64,000 bases of DNA, taken from NCBI RefSeq assembly GCF_000315625.1, contig NW_005434671.1, forward strand, positions 817,798 through 881,797, in the 5' to 3' direction. The stretch comes from Guillardia theta CCMP2712 (Eukaryota > Cryptophyceae > Pyrenomonadales > Geminigeraceae). The position numbers and the translations under genes were made by a program. The notes under the pieces were generated by a model. That model did no database searches. It was not told the origin of the DNA and worked only from the letters and a program-made list of their open reading frames with translations. Positions 43,301 to 54,949 of the stretch are shown piece after piece (position 1 is the first letter of the stretch; every line of letters starts with the position of its first letter).

Positions 43301-45271
43301 TACGGCCTCGTGGGCATCATCGTGCACAAGGGAGAGGCGACGCACGGGCACTACTACAGCCTGGTGAAGCATGCGACAGGGGTGTGGTACAAGGTAGACG
43401 ATGAGAAGGTGGGGATTTTCGAGGAGAGCCAGATAGCGGAGGAGTGCTTCGGGGGGGTCAACATCAAGACCAAGTCGTACAGGGTGGAAAAGAAGCCCAA
43501 GAACTACAACGCCTTCGTCCTCTTCTACCGGAGGATGCAAGGGGAGGACGAGGCGATGTCCAACTCCTCCGACGACGTTTCCAGCTCCAACAGTGGCAGC
43601 GTATCCCACGGCGACTCGGACCCCTCCGTGCAGGGGCTCGAGAACGCCCTCCGCTTCCTCAACGACGTTAGGAGCAGGGACTCATCGCACCCTGCCCTGG
43701 AGGACGTGCTCACAACCAACGAGCAGGTGCTGTGCCAGGAGATCCTGTTCGACCCGACGTTCTCTCACCAAGTCCTCGACTTCCTCGCCCACAACCTCAA
43801 GGAGCAGGAGCGGAGCTCGGCCGGCAACGAGCTGCTGTGCATGGGTATGACCGTGCTGGTTCGTGTGGTCCTCAAGTCCTTCGATCAGTCCAGGCTGGAC
43901 GAGTGGCTGGACTTTTTCTCCCTCCTCCTCCCCAAGTTTCCTGCAGCCTGCGAGTGGTTCCTTGCCCGCGCCCTCGAGCCTGACACCATCGCGTCCTCAG
44001 CCACAGGGGGGCCAGCATGCAACACTAAGAGGTCCTGGTTCTGCGGCTTCCTCCTCGACTGCCCGCATGCCGAGTCCCGCATCGCCTTCTGCAAGCTCAT
44101 CCTCTGTGCCTCCCATAGCCTCGTCTCCTCCTCCTCCTCCTCCTCCTCCTCCTCCTCCTCCCTAGCGCACGAGGGAGTGGTGAAGCTGGTCAACGTCATG
44201 GTCGAGATGCTCTCAGCGCAGGCGAGCGACCCCAAGTACATTTCTCAGTTCTTCATGCTATGGAAAGGCCTCGCCAAGGACCCCAACGCCCCCACGGGCT
44301 ACGTCAGACCCTCGGCCTGTGCCGGCATCCTCCACCAGGCGGACGTTCCCTACCTTCTCTCCCACCTCTTCCTCGGAGAGGCTTCACCCAACAAGAGCCT
44401 TCCCCGCATCTCCCCGCACTACGGCGAGACGGACATGAAGGAGCTCGTGCAGACTATCACCATCCTCTTCCGCTTCGCCGGCCCCTCCTCCTCCTGGCTG
44501 GAGAGCATGGCAGAGCCGCTCATCTCCAAGCTCGCACTCGAGGGGCCGTCGGAGGGGGACCCGGGCGACGGTGTTGGGCTGCTGATCCAGCTATGCAACG
44601 ACGAGAAGGTTCTGAAGCTGACGGTCAAGAGTCTCATAGTGAACGGGATGAAACTTGACGCCTCCTCCTACGACAAGTCGCAGCAGTCCCTCCTCGCCCA
44701 GCGTGCTGAGGCCCTGAACGCTCTCATCCTCATCGGTAAGGACAGCCCCAGCCGCGTCGACGCCATCCTCTCCACCCTCACCGACCAGGAGATCGTGCAC
44801 GCGGCCGTCCACCCCAACGCCGTGCTGGAGCATCTCAAGTGGATTTCGCGCATTGTGGTGAAGGCGAGCAGGGTCAGGGCGGCGCTGGCATGGCTGAAGG
44901 AGCACCGGGCGCGCTGGCACTGGATGCAGAGAAGAATCGAGGAGTTCCAGATCATGGACGAGGACAGACGGTCTGCCTCCACCGTCGGGCTGGTGATGGA
45001 CCTGTCGGAGATAGCGAGCGGGTGGGAGGAGGCGGCAGTGCGGGTGATGGGGGGAGGAGACTTCCTGGTCAACGGAGTCTACAGGCTGACAAGGAGCGCG
45101 ACGAGCGGGCAGAAGCAGTACGGGAGGCTGGTGGGGGACCAGGAGTACGCGATCAGCTGGAACCCCAGCAGGATGGAGTGGCAGATGATGCGAGCGAACA
45201 TCCTCTTCTACTTCAACCGAGGAGGGAAGATGGCGGAGGGCGAGCGAGGAGACTCGATGCTGGACAGGTAG
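37341..45271 (+). CDS. Giant USP-family deubiquitinase (UIM, RanBP2 finger)
   Basis: A 2556-residue ubiquitin-specific protease of the USP9X/USP24/USP34 size class, in three exons: 37341-39362, 39508-41036 and 41152-45271, in phase at both junctions. The N-terminus has a ubiquitin-interacting-motif-like helix (DDDDLQKALRASMADL). About 1500 residues of helical, armadillo-like sequence follow. The catalytic core begins GLRNPGARCYINAMMQQLF (Cys about 1602; the usual GAT before Cys is GAR). It has a RanBP2-type zinc finger (WTCDVCTLENEEETETCTMC) inserted soon after the Cys box, and the His box HKGEATHGHYYSLVK (His about 1917) then VWYKVDD. A further 600 helical residues follow. Poly-Gly (near 40390-40430) and poly-Ser (44128-44160) tracts come from trinucleotide runs. 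A GT at the last codon could splice to an exon at 45384 instead of stopping. Confidence 0.9.
44128..44160 (+). repeat. (CTC)n run encoding poly-Ser in the USP gene
   Basis: Eleven CTC/TCC triplets are in frame and encode a serine stretch in the USP C-terminal region, the same motif that fills introns elsewhere. Confidence 0.85.
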
Positions 45272-45383
45272 AGGAGGAGGAGGAGGAGGAGGCAAAGGGG
45301 AGGAGCGGAGGGAGCGGAGAAGTGGCGGGGGGGGAGGGGCGGGAAGAGGAGGAAGAGGAGGACAGGAGGTCATTGGTCTGCAG

Positions 45384-46801
45384 GCAAGCCCCAGCGTATC
45401 CCCCTGAGGATGGATGGATCGTAGCGGATGGCAAGCATGTAAGCGATGCCTCTCTTCTCCTGCCCTTCCTCCTGCACCTGCGCCTCCTCCTCCTCCTCCT
45501 CCTCCTCGTCTTGTCGCTCACTTGTGCCTCCTTACACACCACCTGCTCCTGCGTTTAATATTGTTGTTGTTGTTGTGGTGGTGGTGGTGGTTGTGATGAT
45601 GATGATGATGGAGGGGAGGAGGAGGAGGAGGGTTGTGATGGTGACTGTCATAATTTACAGCCGCCTCCACGTGTAGTCAGAATCGCACCGAGCGATCAAC
45701 CTCCGAGCTCTCCCATGCACAGGATCTCCAAGTTGAGGATCAACAAGGTGAAAGAATCATCCAAGTTCACCTCCTGCTCCACCCTGATCTTCTTCCTCTC
45801 TCCTTCATCGTTGCACGCCTGCTCTCTTCCCCTCGCTCCCCTCTGCCTCCCCCCCCCCCCCCCCCCCCTTCCCCCACCCCCACTCACTCCCTCTCCCCCC
45901 TTCTTCCTCCCTCTTCCCCTGCTGCTCCCTCTGCACGCTATTTCCAACCTCCGTCCCCCTCTCCCTCCTCCTCCTCCGTCCTCGTTGACTGACCATCCCC
46001 TCAGCTCCCTGACGAAAACTTCACCATCGAGATCGGGGAGCGGCCGCTGGTCTGCTGCTGTGCGAGGAGGACAGTGAGCTTCGGTCCTCCCAGCTCCTCG
46101 GGCACGCCCCTGCGAGTAGTGGCAGGTGGGATGAAGAAAGGAGAAGAGGGAGAGGGAGCGAGTGGGGGAAACGACAGGAGAGAGGGGGGTTGAGAGGGAC
46201 TAGAGACAAGGGAAGGAGGAAGCAGAGAGGAGGAGGAGGAGGAGGAGGAGGAGGAGACGTGGGAAAGAAAAGCAAGAAGGGGGAGTAAACAAGAGGATCA
46301 GGAGGAGTGGGGAAGGAAGAGGGAGGCAGGTGGTTTGTGACATTTCAGCAGGAGGAAGTCCGGGCATTCAAGCCAACACAAGTTTAGTGATGGCTGTGGC
46401 CTCGTCTGTGTGCTCAGGTCCACTCCTCCTCCTCATCTTCCTCCTCCTTTTCTTCCTTTCCCCTGTCTCTCCCCCCCCCCCCCCTCCTCCTCCTCCATGC
46501 TCCAGTCTTCTTCCTTGCTCTCCTGCCCCTGCCCCCTCCCCCTTCTGCCGCAACTCTTCCCCCACTGTCTCCTCCCGTCCTCCTCTTCTCCCTCATCCTC
46601 CTCCTTTCCTCCACGTTCTCCTCCGCCTCCGCTGACGCTCGTCAGCAGAGCCTGTCCTCGTGCTCTCCAAGGGGCGGGAAGGAGAGAGTCCCCGTCACTC
46701 CCTCACCCTCACTGTCCTCACGGACAGGCCAGTAGCTGCCCAGCAGATCTTTCTCAACGACCGCGGACTCTTCGTGCTCGAGAAGGTTCCTTCCCCTTCT
46801 T

Positions 46802-46839
<38 letters not shown>

Positions 46840-47020
46840 GTATTTCTTTCCTCTCATCTGCTCCTATCATCACACTTGGTTTCCTCCCATCTCCTTCGTC
46901 TCCTTTCTCCCTCCTCCTGACCAAACTGAGCAGGACGGCTGGTACATTCTGCAGCTCGACGGAACGTTCTATCCGTCGGCCTCGCTCACTATCCCACCCT
47001 TCTCTCTCGGAGCAACCTGA
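45384..47020 (+). CDS. Uncertain exons of an unrecognised gene or USP 3' extension
   Basis: Several open segments with good splice signals lie between the USP stop and the FKBP gene. Segment one (45384 to about 45437) reads QAPAYPPEDGWIVADGKH and ends at GTAAGC; it could follow the USP last exon through a GT at 45268. A segment after CAG near 46005 reads LPDENFTIEIGERPLVCC. One at about 46648-46784 contains SPRHSLTLTVLTDRPVAAQQ and IFLNDRGLFVLEK. The last, from 46934, reads DGWYILQLDGTFYPSASLTI and stops at 47020. These look coding by composition but match no family I know, and linking introns are pyrimidine-rich microsatellites. Whether they form one gene, or extend the USP protein, cannot be settled here. 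Confidence 0.35.
45557..45612 (+). repeat. (TTG)n-(TGG)n-(TGA)n compound repeat
   Basis: A run of TTG triplets changes to TGG and then to TGA triplets, a stepwise mutated trinucleotide array downstream of the USP stop codon. Confidence 0.9.
46803..46838 (+). repeat. (TGCC)n microsatellite
   Basis: About nine copies of TGCC, the same unit as the repeat beside the assembly gap at 10757-10797. Confidence 0.9.
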
Positions 47021-47231
47021 TCATCAACAGCGAGATTCTCCTTCTCAACCAGCTCGCCCCAACCCTCCTCTCTCTCTCACTCACTCACACACACTCTCTC
47101 TCTCCTTATCTATCTCTCTCTCTCCTTCTCTCCTACTCTGCCTCCTTCCCTCCTCTCTCCACTCTCCCACTCGGTCTTATTCTTTCACTCACGTTAATTT
47201 TACATCTCCTTAACTTCACAAATATTCACAT

Positions 47232-50200
47232 TCACGTCTCCCCCGCCACTCTGTTCTTTGTCATCCGCAGGATCTCCCGCATTGTCAGTTGCTTCCCGTC
47301 CCCGAACTCCTTCAGCTGCATCGGCCGGTTGTCGATCGCGTTCACCCTGTCGATCTCCTCCTCCCTCCTCCCCCCGCGAGGGAACAAGAACCCGCCCATC
47401 GCCATGGCCAGAGCCGAGATGAAGTTCCTCCCTCCCGCCTCCCGCGGAGCAGCAGCAGATACGCTGCTTGCGCTCGCAGGCTCGCTCCGATCTTTTACCA
47501 CCTCCTCCTTCCTGCTCTCCTTCGGCTCCTCCTTCGCCTCCTTGACCCCGTTCACCGCAGCTTTCTCTTCCCCCTGCGCTGCCGACTGCACTGCCGGAGA
47601 CGGCGTCGCCCCGTTACTTCCTCGCATAGCAGACGCCGCCTTCAAGACGCCGTTCTTTCCTTGGTGAGCAGCAGGAGCGGCACGTGCAGGAGCAGAAGCG
47701 GGAGGCTGGAGAAGCTTGTTCTCCGTCACCAGGGTTCCTCCCAGCCTGTATGCTCCCCCAAGGAAGGGAATGAGCGAAAGCTCAAGGAGGAGGATGCCAG
47801 CGTTCTTGGCGTACTCGTTCCTCCCCATCTTGCCCACTGCCTTCTGCTGCTGCTTCTCCCCTCCCTCCTTCCTGCCGAAGATGCTGGACCCGATGGCACT
47901 GAAGAGGTTCTGCAGCCCGTTCCGGCGATCCTTTCCTCCCATCATCTTGGAGAACACCTGCCTGCTCTGCTTGTCCGCAAGCTGCTGCTGCGCTCGCAGC
48001 TTCACCTGCAGCTTCTTGGCTGCCGTGTTGTTGGGCTCGAGCTCGAGACACTTCTTCACGTCGTGGTTCGCCTCCACCAGGTTCCCCAGCTTCAAGTTCG
48101 CCTGCCAACCGCTTGTCACGTGGCACGAAGGAAGTGAAGTGAAGGCGAGAAGTTCGAGGATAAAATGAAAGGACGGGCCGGGGCTGAGGGGGATGGGGAG
48201 AGGAGGGAGAGGAGGAGGTGGTAGGCAGGAAGAGCACTACCTGGCCGCGTCGGAAGAGAGCCTTAACACATGAAGCTTTGATATTCAGCGCAGCGTCGCA
48301 CTCGGCGATCACGTTCCTGTAGTCGAAGTCTCCTCTAGCGAGCTGCCTCTGCAGGACAAGCAGTAAGTACAAGTCCTGGCCTCAACTCCTCCTCCCCATC
48401 CCTTCCCCTGTTTCCCGACCCGCCTTCTTTCTCCTCTTCTCTCCGCCGAAGTCTGCCCCTCTTCACTTACGTAGCAAGCTGCTCGGTTGAGATGTACTAT
48501 TACAAGCATGTCGGATGCATCCTGGTGATCCTTGACGGTCTTAAGAGCCTGATCCAACAAGGTGAGAATCATGAATCTCCTCTTCCCCCTCCTCTCCTTA
48601 TACTCACATCGAAGGAAAGGTCATACTTGATGAGCGCCTCCTGCGTCCTGTTGTTCTTGATGAGCTCATTTCCCCACTGCTTGCGGATCCTCGCAGCCTG
48701 CCGACATCGTCATCATCCCTTCAGCTCTTCGAGGGGGAGACGCCGGACCTGGAGCCTCTCCTGCAGAGTGAGCTTGTAGGAGCGCGCGACCGAGTGGACG
48801 ACGACTTCCCAGGTAACGTCCTGCTGGAGGTACTGGCCGAAGGGGAACCGCATCATGTCATCTACTGAGTGCTCCCTTCCAACAAAGATCCTCGCTCGCT
48901 GCCCCTCTTTCACAAAGGAGAGAGCGTTCTGCAAGCAAACGTGTCAGAACCCTCACCTTCCACGATCCCATCCCATCCCATCCCATCAAAGTTACTGATC
49001 CTCGCTCCCCTCCCACCACTCTTCCCCCCCGTCTCTCTTCGTCCCACCTCAATCGTCTCCGGCAGGTCTCGGTTCCCGATCACGACGTCCGTCAGGTTGG
49101 TGAGCGGGTAGAAGACATAACCAGAAGAGTCGATGCCCTCCAACGAGATGTTCACCTGCTCTGACATCAGCTCGGGAAATCTTCACCATCCTCCTCGTCA
49201 CCTTGCAGCAATCCTTGCAGGACGGACAGTAGGGCTGTCTCGGCTGACCGAGGCAGGTCACCACCAGACTCCCGTCTCCGAACATGTCGTGCACAGAGTT
49301 CCAATTCTTCCGCTCAAGTCAGCAAGGGACCGAGTCGCCAGCGAGCAAGCAAGACCTTCAAGATGATCTCGAACTGCACAGTAGCGTTGGGAGGGACAAG
49401 AGGATGGTAGCCCATGGAGCCGTAGGCATACTCAGGCGCTAGCTTCACAAGGTACCTGCCCCCTTGCACCTGGCGTTCCCACACTGTCAGGACGTCCCAT
49501 CCTCCCATCCCCGCCAGCTCGTCTCACCGCTTCCCTCGTCAGCACCTCCTCGAGTCCTTCCACGAGGTTCTGCTCGCCAAGTCGGACCCACTGAAACCCG
49601 TCACTCGCTGCAAACACGATCCCATTGTACATGCCACGGTACATGATGAGAACCTGGGACGACAGGGTTACTTTGACTTCCCCTCGCTCCCGTAGCCACT
49701 AACATCATCGTTGATGTCTGGATGCCTCCAGCCCATGGCAGCATCCACGTGATCCTTCTGATTGTAGGAGATGAGGATCCCACCGTCGTTGTTCAGGTCC
49801 TTCTCCTGCCATGGCGTTAGGAAGCGCCGCAGGAGGAATCGGGCGCCTCACATTCCACCGCAGCAGCTCAAGCTCGAACATCAAGGTGGAGTTGGGAGGG
49901 ATCTCGTTCCCATTGTACAGCTTCCGTCCCTTTGCTCCATAGCTGCGACAGGATCAGCATCTCCACTGGGACAGCACTATCGCCACTCACGCGTAGTCGC
50001 TCCTCACAAGCACTCTTGCCCTCTCCTTCCTCTTCATTGTGCGGGCTGCGATGTCCCAGCCCTGCATCCTCCGTCAGCCTCTCTCAAGGAGCCGGGGAGG
50101 AAACTCTGTCAACCTTGATGGTGTTTCCGGACCCCAGCACAAACGAGCGAGGGTACTGCAAGGATTCTCCAGCCATGCTCGTATCGAACTGGAATCCTAA

Positions 50201-50737
50201 GCATGCAGGTGAGCTGGTGCACTCACAGGACACGATCGAACAAGCAAGGTAGCAACAAACAACCACAGCCTCACTCCACAGCTTCATCATATCAAGATCT
50301 AGCTCAGTACCGCTGATGTTCTTCCCCTGCACGATGGTCGTCCCGTTGTCGAAGCAGGCAAGGGAGCCGTTGAAGTACACGAACAGCTCGTCCCCGTTCA
50401 CCGGCATCTCGTTGTGCACACCCTGCCATCCACCAGGTGAGGAAGGCGCAACGTGAGCAGCAGCAACCCTCACCTCACTGACGATCAACTTTCGCACTCC
50501 ACCGTCCCCAGTGATGTCCCGCGCTCCCTTCATGACCTCCAGGTCATACACGCTCCCTCCCCTCATGACTGACAACGCCTTGGGCACATCGTGCACCGCA
50601 AGCTTGTAGTTGAGAAATCTATTCCGATTCCCGATGAGCCGATTGGCATTGTACCGGGGTTGACTCTGCTCCATCGCAATTGCATTACAACAGAGAACGG
50701 CGAGAACGTAAGCAACAGCCAGGTCTCGCGTCTTCAT
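47232..50737 (-). CDS. Multi-FKBP/TPR peptidyl-prolyl isomerase with signal peptide
   Basis: A many-exon minus-strand gene resembling large FKBPs (plant FKBP62/ROF1, animal FKBP52), which isomerise prolyl bonds and bind HSP90. From the start at 50737 it encodes a signal peptide (MKTRDLAVAYVLAVLCCNAIA) and then a leader ending VPKALSVMRGGSVY. The first FKBP domain has GDELFVYFNGSL, GWDIAARTMKRKERARVLV and EIPPNSTLMFELELL. The second has GGRYLVKLAPEYAYGSMGY and LVPPNATVQFEIILK. A degenerate third has NALSFVKEGQRARIFVG. TPR helices follow (ALIKYD, VIVHLNRAACYVS, CVKALFRRGQ, NLVEANHDVKKCLELEPNN). The C-terminal region has a hydrophobic segment (NAGILLLELSLIPFLGGAY) and a low-complexity Ala/Glu tail, stop at 47232. 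The secretory leader is unusual for TPR-type FKBPs. Confidence 0.85.
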
Positions 50738-52440
50738 CCTTCAGGAGGCTCGGCTCCCACTGGTGTTGAGGGACAGGGACGATGTCGACAGGGATTGCGC
50801 TGCCTCTTTGTTACTTCAGATCTGCACAAGAAGTGTAAAGAATGGTTCGCTGATCACATAGAGAGGAAAGAATGACAAAGATAAACGTAGGTATATTTCA
50901 TTCCTTGTCAGATTCATGCAGCGTTTGCATAGCATGGCACTTTCCAACGACATTTTCTCATTTATCAAGCATGTATCTCCTATTCTTAGAAAACACAATG
51001 TATCATGTCTGTACATTGCTGTACAGACCTATTTTCGACCCGTCGTCTGCTTTTGAACCTCAGAAAGTGACATCTCAGCTTATCAAATCAGCCCACTCTA
51101 ACCTTACTATATCGAAGAGTATACATGTCAGTTGTCACCATCTTCTGCGTCTTGCGCTCCCTCCTTCTCGTCATTCTTGCACTTCTACATTCCCGACTAC
51201 AGTAGGACTCCTTGTTACGATCCTGCTTCAGACCTATCGACGTCCTACTGCAGTACTCCTGTGACCTGCCTCTGGTCCTCGAGGCAGCTCTCTACGTTGT
51301 CAAGATCCTCTACCTCCTCCTGAGCCCTGTGCCACCTCCTCCTTCCAGCCATACTGCATCTGCAGATCACTGCGCCATAAGCTTCCATCGGGGGCTGAAG
51401 GAGGGGGTCGATTTCCGATAAGGAGTCCCTCATCAGGGGTAGGGTGGGGTCCAACATCCATACACATAGGGGTACTGTTGGGGGGAAATGGGGGTACGGG
51501 TTCAAATCTAATAAAAGAGAAAAGGGATTGGTGAAGCAGGGGGTCATTGCTCCTCGGATTTGACTTAAATATGGGTGGGGTGGTTGAGCTCAACTAGGAT
51601 ACCTCAACCGGTTTAGTTAGAAAGAAGTACCCCCTACCCTGATTTTGAATACTTGACCACCCACCTATTCGAGAGCTTCATTCACCCCACCCCCCGTGCT
51701 TCATCACCCACTCGATACCCAGACTCCCAGATGGATTATGGAGTCAGGTGGATGAAGGGGGTGGTATTGCGTGAATCATGTGGGTAGTAAGGGGATAAAC
51801 TGGGGGTAGGGGTATAGAAATCAGGGGTAGTATGGACCCCATCCAACTTCGGCTGTAAAACAACGATCGAGGGTTTGTTTTACAGGAAGCGACGTGAATG
51901 AGGGCGATGATGCTCAAAATTTGTGACCGACCGCCGCTGAGCGTCTGATCGGGGGCCTCTGGCAAGGACTGACAAGCCTTGAAGGCCACTCATTTTAAAG
52001 GCCCTATTATTTAGCGGCCCTGAGATTTCAGGCCGCGTGGCCAGGCACGGCGGCGACCGGCCTCGGGGCGGCCTCGGATGACCGAGTCCGATCCGCACCG
52101 TCCGCCGGAATGATTCGAGTCCCGGTCCCGGCCCGGACGCGCAGTGCGCAGGCGCAGTGGCGGACTCACGCGGCGTCACCCCGTGACCGTGCGTGATTGT
52201 TAGTGGTGAACATCGGATCTTGTGCCCGGGTTTGCCTTGGGGGGCCTCACTCTCTGGGACCCGGTGACCATAACCGGGCCATCATCCATGGCACAGCGGC
52301 CGGGTGCGGGGGCGCCCGCGGCCTGCTGAGGCCAGTGTGGCGGAGTGACTGATCCGATTCTCAGGCACTTCCGAGTTCCGAACCTCTGAGTCTATTACGA
52401 GAACCGTAAACACAAACCTCAACTGACTTCAGTAGCCAAC
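50738..52440. other. Intergenic with GGGGTA tract and GC island
   Basis: No gene is supported. From 51420 to 51850 the sequence has repeated GGGGTAG/GGGTAGGG motifs and their complements. From 52000 to 52400 a GC island with CGGCCCGG-type blocks precedes ACTTCCGAGTTCCGAAC (52371-52387). The left part (50740-51300) is unremarkable. Confidence 0.5.
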
Positions 52441-52448
52441 GGCGCCGA

Positions 52449-54949
52449 CTAGGAATCTTCAGCCTTCTGGAAGTCAATTCCATTGTGCATGTCCCAGCCC
52501 TGCATCATGAACAGTCCGTCACAGCCTGCTCCCACTGCATCTTTGTCGCATTGTACTGACCCGAACAATGGCGTCAGTGATGGGCTCGCCGTAGCGACTG
52601 AAGGGGTCCAATGGGTTACGATGCATAGCCACCAACTGCCATCCAAGTGTCACGCTGCAGGAGCCTACTATAAGCTATAGATCGGACCTGCTCAGGCAAC
52701 TCTTCGTCTTCAAGCTCGCTTTGGAAGCCGAACGGGTCAGCCTTGCCGTTGAGAGACCCCTTGGCAATCTGAGCCTCCATGTCAGTTCTACTCCCATCCC
52801 CTTCCTCCCAGCTCGGCCCACCTGCTTCGTCAGAGGGTCGTCGTTCTTCGAGCATTTGCCTGGCGTGCAGTCTGGCTCCTTGCACGATGTTTCCCTGTGC
52901 TCGAGGACCTGCCATGTCCACGTCTCAGCCCTCCGACGCTCATGCCCTCGCCCTCTACCTCCTTGAACGGACATCGGCTGCACGTCCGCTTGCATCGCTC
53001 GACAAGTGGCGTTACCCTGGGGAACCCTTTCTTCCGGTCGTAGCGAGCTTCCAGTACTTCTTTCGTCGCCGTGTTCATGAGCTGTTTCTTCATCTGCCTG
53101 GTAGACGGGAAGGTATCCGAGGGGTACCCGAACGAGTCCTGCATGAAATCCGCTGCGTCTCCCCACACCATCTTGCGCAGCTCAGGATCTAGTGGAGACT
53201 TGACATCGGAGCCGTACTCCGAGTGAGCAAACTGAAGCATCCGCTGGTCCTGCAGCCTGAAGAGCAGCGAAAAGTCGTCAGTTCGACACGAAACCGTCCT
53301 GTCTCTTAGCCTCTAGTACCTCCTCTTATCCGCCGCAGACAGTCGGGCGTCCCTGCTGTAGAGCGGGCTGGTTCTATCTCGGTCAACGTGTCCAAAGAAC
53401 GCTCCTGCCTCCGACAACGGAGACCCGTGCCTCGAATTCCTATGCCCATGTCTCAGTCTCGACCGGCTGGTAACAAGGCAACGCACCGGGACCGGGGAGA
53501 TCTGTATCTGTCACCAGTGCCGTCTCTGTACTGCGGATCGAAGCCTGAGATCCAGTTGTCTCCAAGGTCAGCTCCATCCTTATGAGGATAACGCTGCGGG
53601 ACAGTGTTGTAAATGTTGGGCTCGTATCCATATCTCCTGTCACGAGCTTCTCGCTCATAGCTGTAGTCGCTTGACTTGCGAAGGTCTCTCTCGTAGTCGG
53701 CTATTTCCCTTTGCTTTTGTTTCTTCCAGCGGTCACACTCGTCTGGATCAGGCTTGGTGGTACAAGATGGGGGAGGATTGTCGAAGTTGGGTCGTCGCCT
53801 CGCTATATCATTCGGATCGTTCCTACCTGATTTGTCACCATCATAGTCGTAACTCCCATATTTTCTCCTTCTGTATCGTTGCGATTGGTAGTCATCATCG
53901 TCATAATACCCACCCCATAACGTGCTCCTGTGACTCTACCATGTAGTTCAAATCAGCCTGATTCTTCCGCCAACTTCCTTCTTACCTTCTTCGTCGATTT
54001 CACTGGTAACTTCATGTGCTTTGAATCCATCTTTTCCTTGAAAGATACCTTTTCCATCTCTCGATCTACGCGACTCGCGCCAGCCTTGCTTTTCACGCCA
54101 GTCCCCTGCTCCCCTTAGCCAGTCAGCTCCCATGATTTGTTGCATGTACTGTATGACGTCGATCCACACCTCTTACCTCATGGGTCTGCTTAACGAGCAT
54201 CTGCGCTCTGCGAATCTCTGCTCTCAGCTCTGCAAGTCCCCCGTAAGGCTCTCGCCCCTCTCATTTCCTCCCTTCCCGCCTCTACCGTCCATATCGGCCT
54301 GCCGCTGGGATCGCTCGTCCTCGACCTTGGCCTTGAGAGTCTGCGCCTCCCATCCGCTTACGAACGACTACACTCCCTCCTGCTCTTCTTCTTACCGACA
54401 CAACGAGCTCTGCCTTCTTCATCTTCCCGACATCCGACTCCTCCTGAGATTTTTCGCTGTTGATCCTTCCTTGGATCACTCTCAGCGTGTGGTCCTCGCT
54501 CCGAAGCCTGCTGCTCGCTCCACTCTTGGGAGGAGCAGCGCTCAGGTGTGGAGGAGCAGCGCTCTGCATGCACAGCATCATCCCCCCCCCAAATTGCTAT
54601 GCACGGTCTTACCCTTTGCCTCGACGGCTTAGGAGCAATCTCCGTGAGAAGCTTGTTTGCATATGCAACGTCCGCCTCAAGCCCCGCTATATCCGACTGT
54701 TCACCAACCATCGCACGTCAGCTCTCCCGCGTGCTCTACTATGGTTGTTACCGGTGCATTGAGACGTAAGAGCGATACTCGCCCGCTCACATGCTGTGTG
54801 AGATGTCAGCACGCACATCCGAGGCGAGCGTGTCTCACCGTTTGTTGCCAGCCGAGGATGCAGAGCACCGCAAGAGAGCAGGCGAGCAAGCTCAGCACTA
54901 GGTGATGGCGGGAAGCTCGGAGCCTGCTGGGAGGGAAGCGGCCGGGCAT
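52449..54949 (-). CDS. Unrecognised membrane-anchored, coiled-coil, Arg/Tyr-rich protein
   Basis: Minus-strand exons form a putative gene that starts near 54949 (MPGRFPPSRLRASRHHLVLS then LLACSLAVLCILGW, a signal anchor). Next come Lys/Arg/Glu-rich helical exons (including LRAEIRRAQMLVKQ near 54200 and WREKQGWRESRRSRDGKG near 54080). A charged Tyr/Arg/Asp-rich region follows (DDDDYQSQRYRRRKYGSYDY, SDYSYEREARDRRYGYEP, 53500-53900). More ordered exons read NWISGFDPQYRDGTGDRYR, DPELRKMVWGDAADFMQDSF and KEVLEARYDRKKGF. The last exon ends GLFMMQGWDMHNGIDFQKAE with stop near 52449. Exon boundaries are approximate and linkage of first and last exons is inferred from shared strand and spacing. No domain was recognised. 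It may be more than one gene. Confidence 0.45.

Noticed and set aside
45715-46077. Plus-strand frame MHRISKLRINK...
   Set aside because: The start may belong to a real exon, but the rest is translation of a poly-C/CTC microsatellite; I kept only the flanking uncertain exons.
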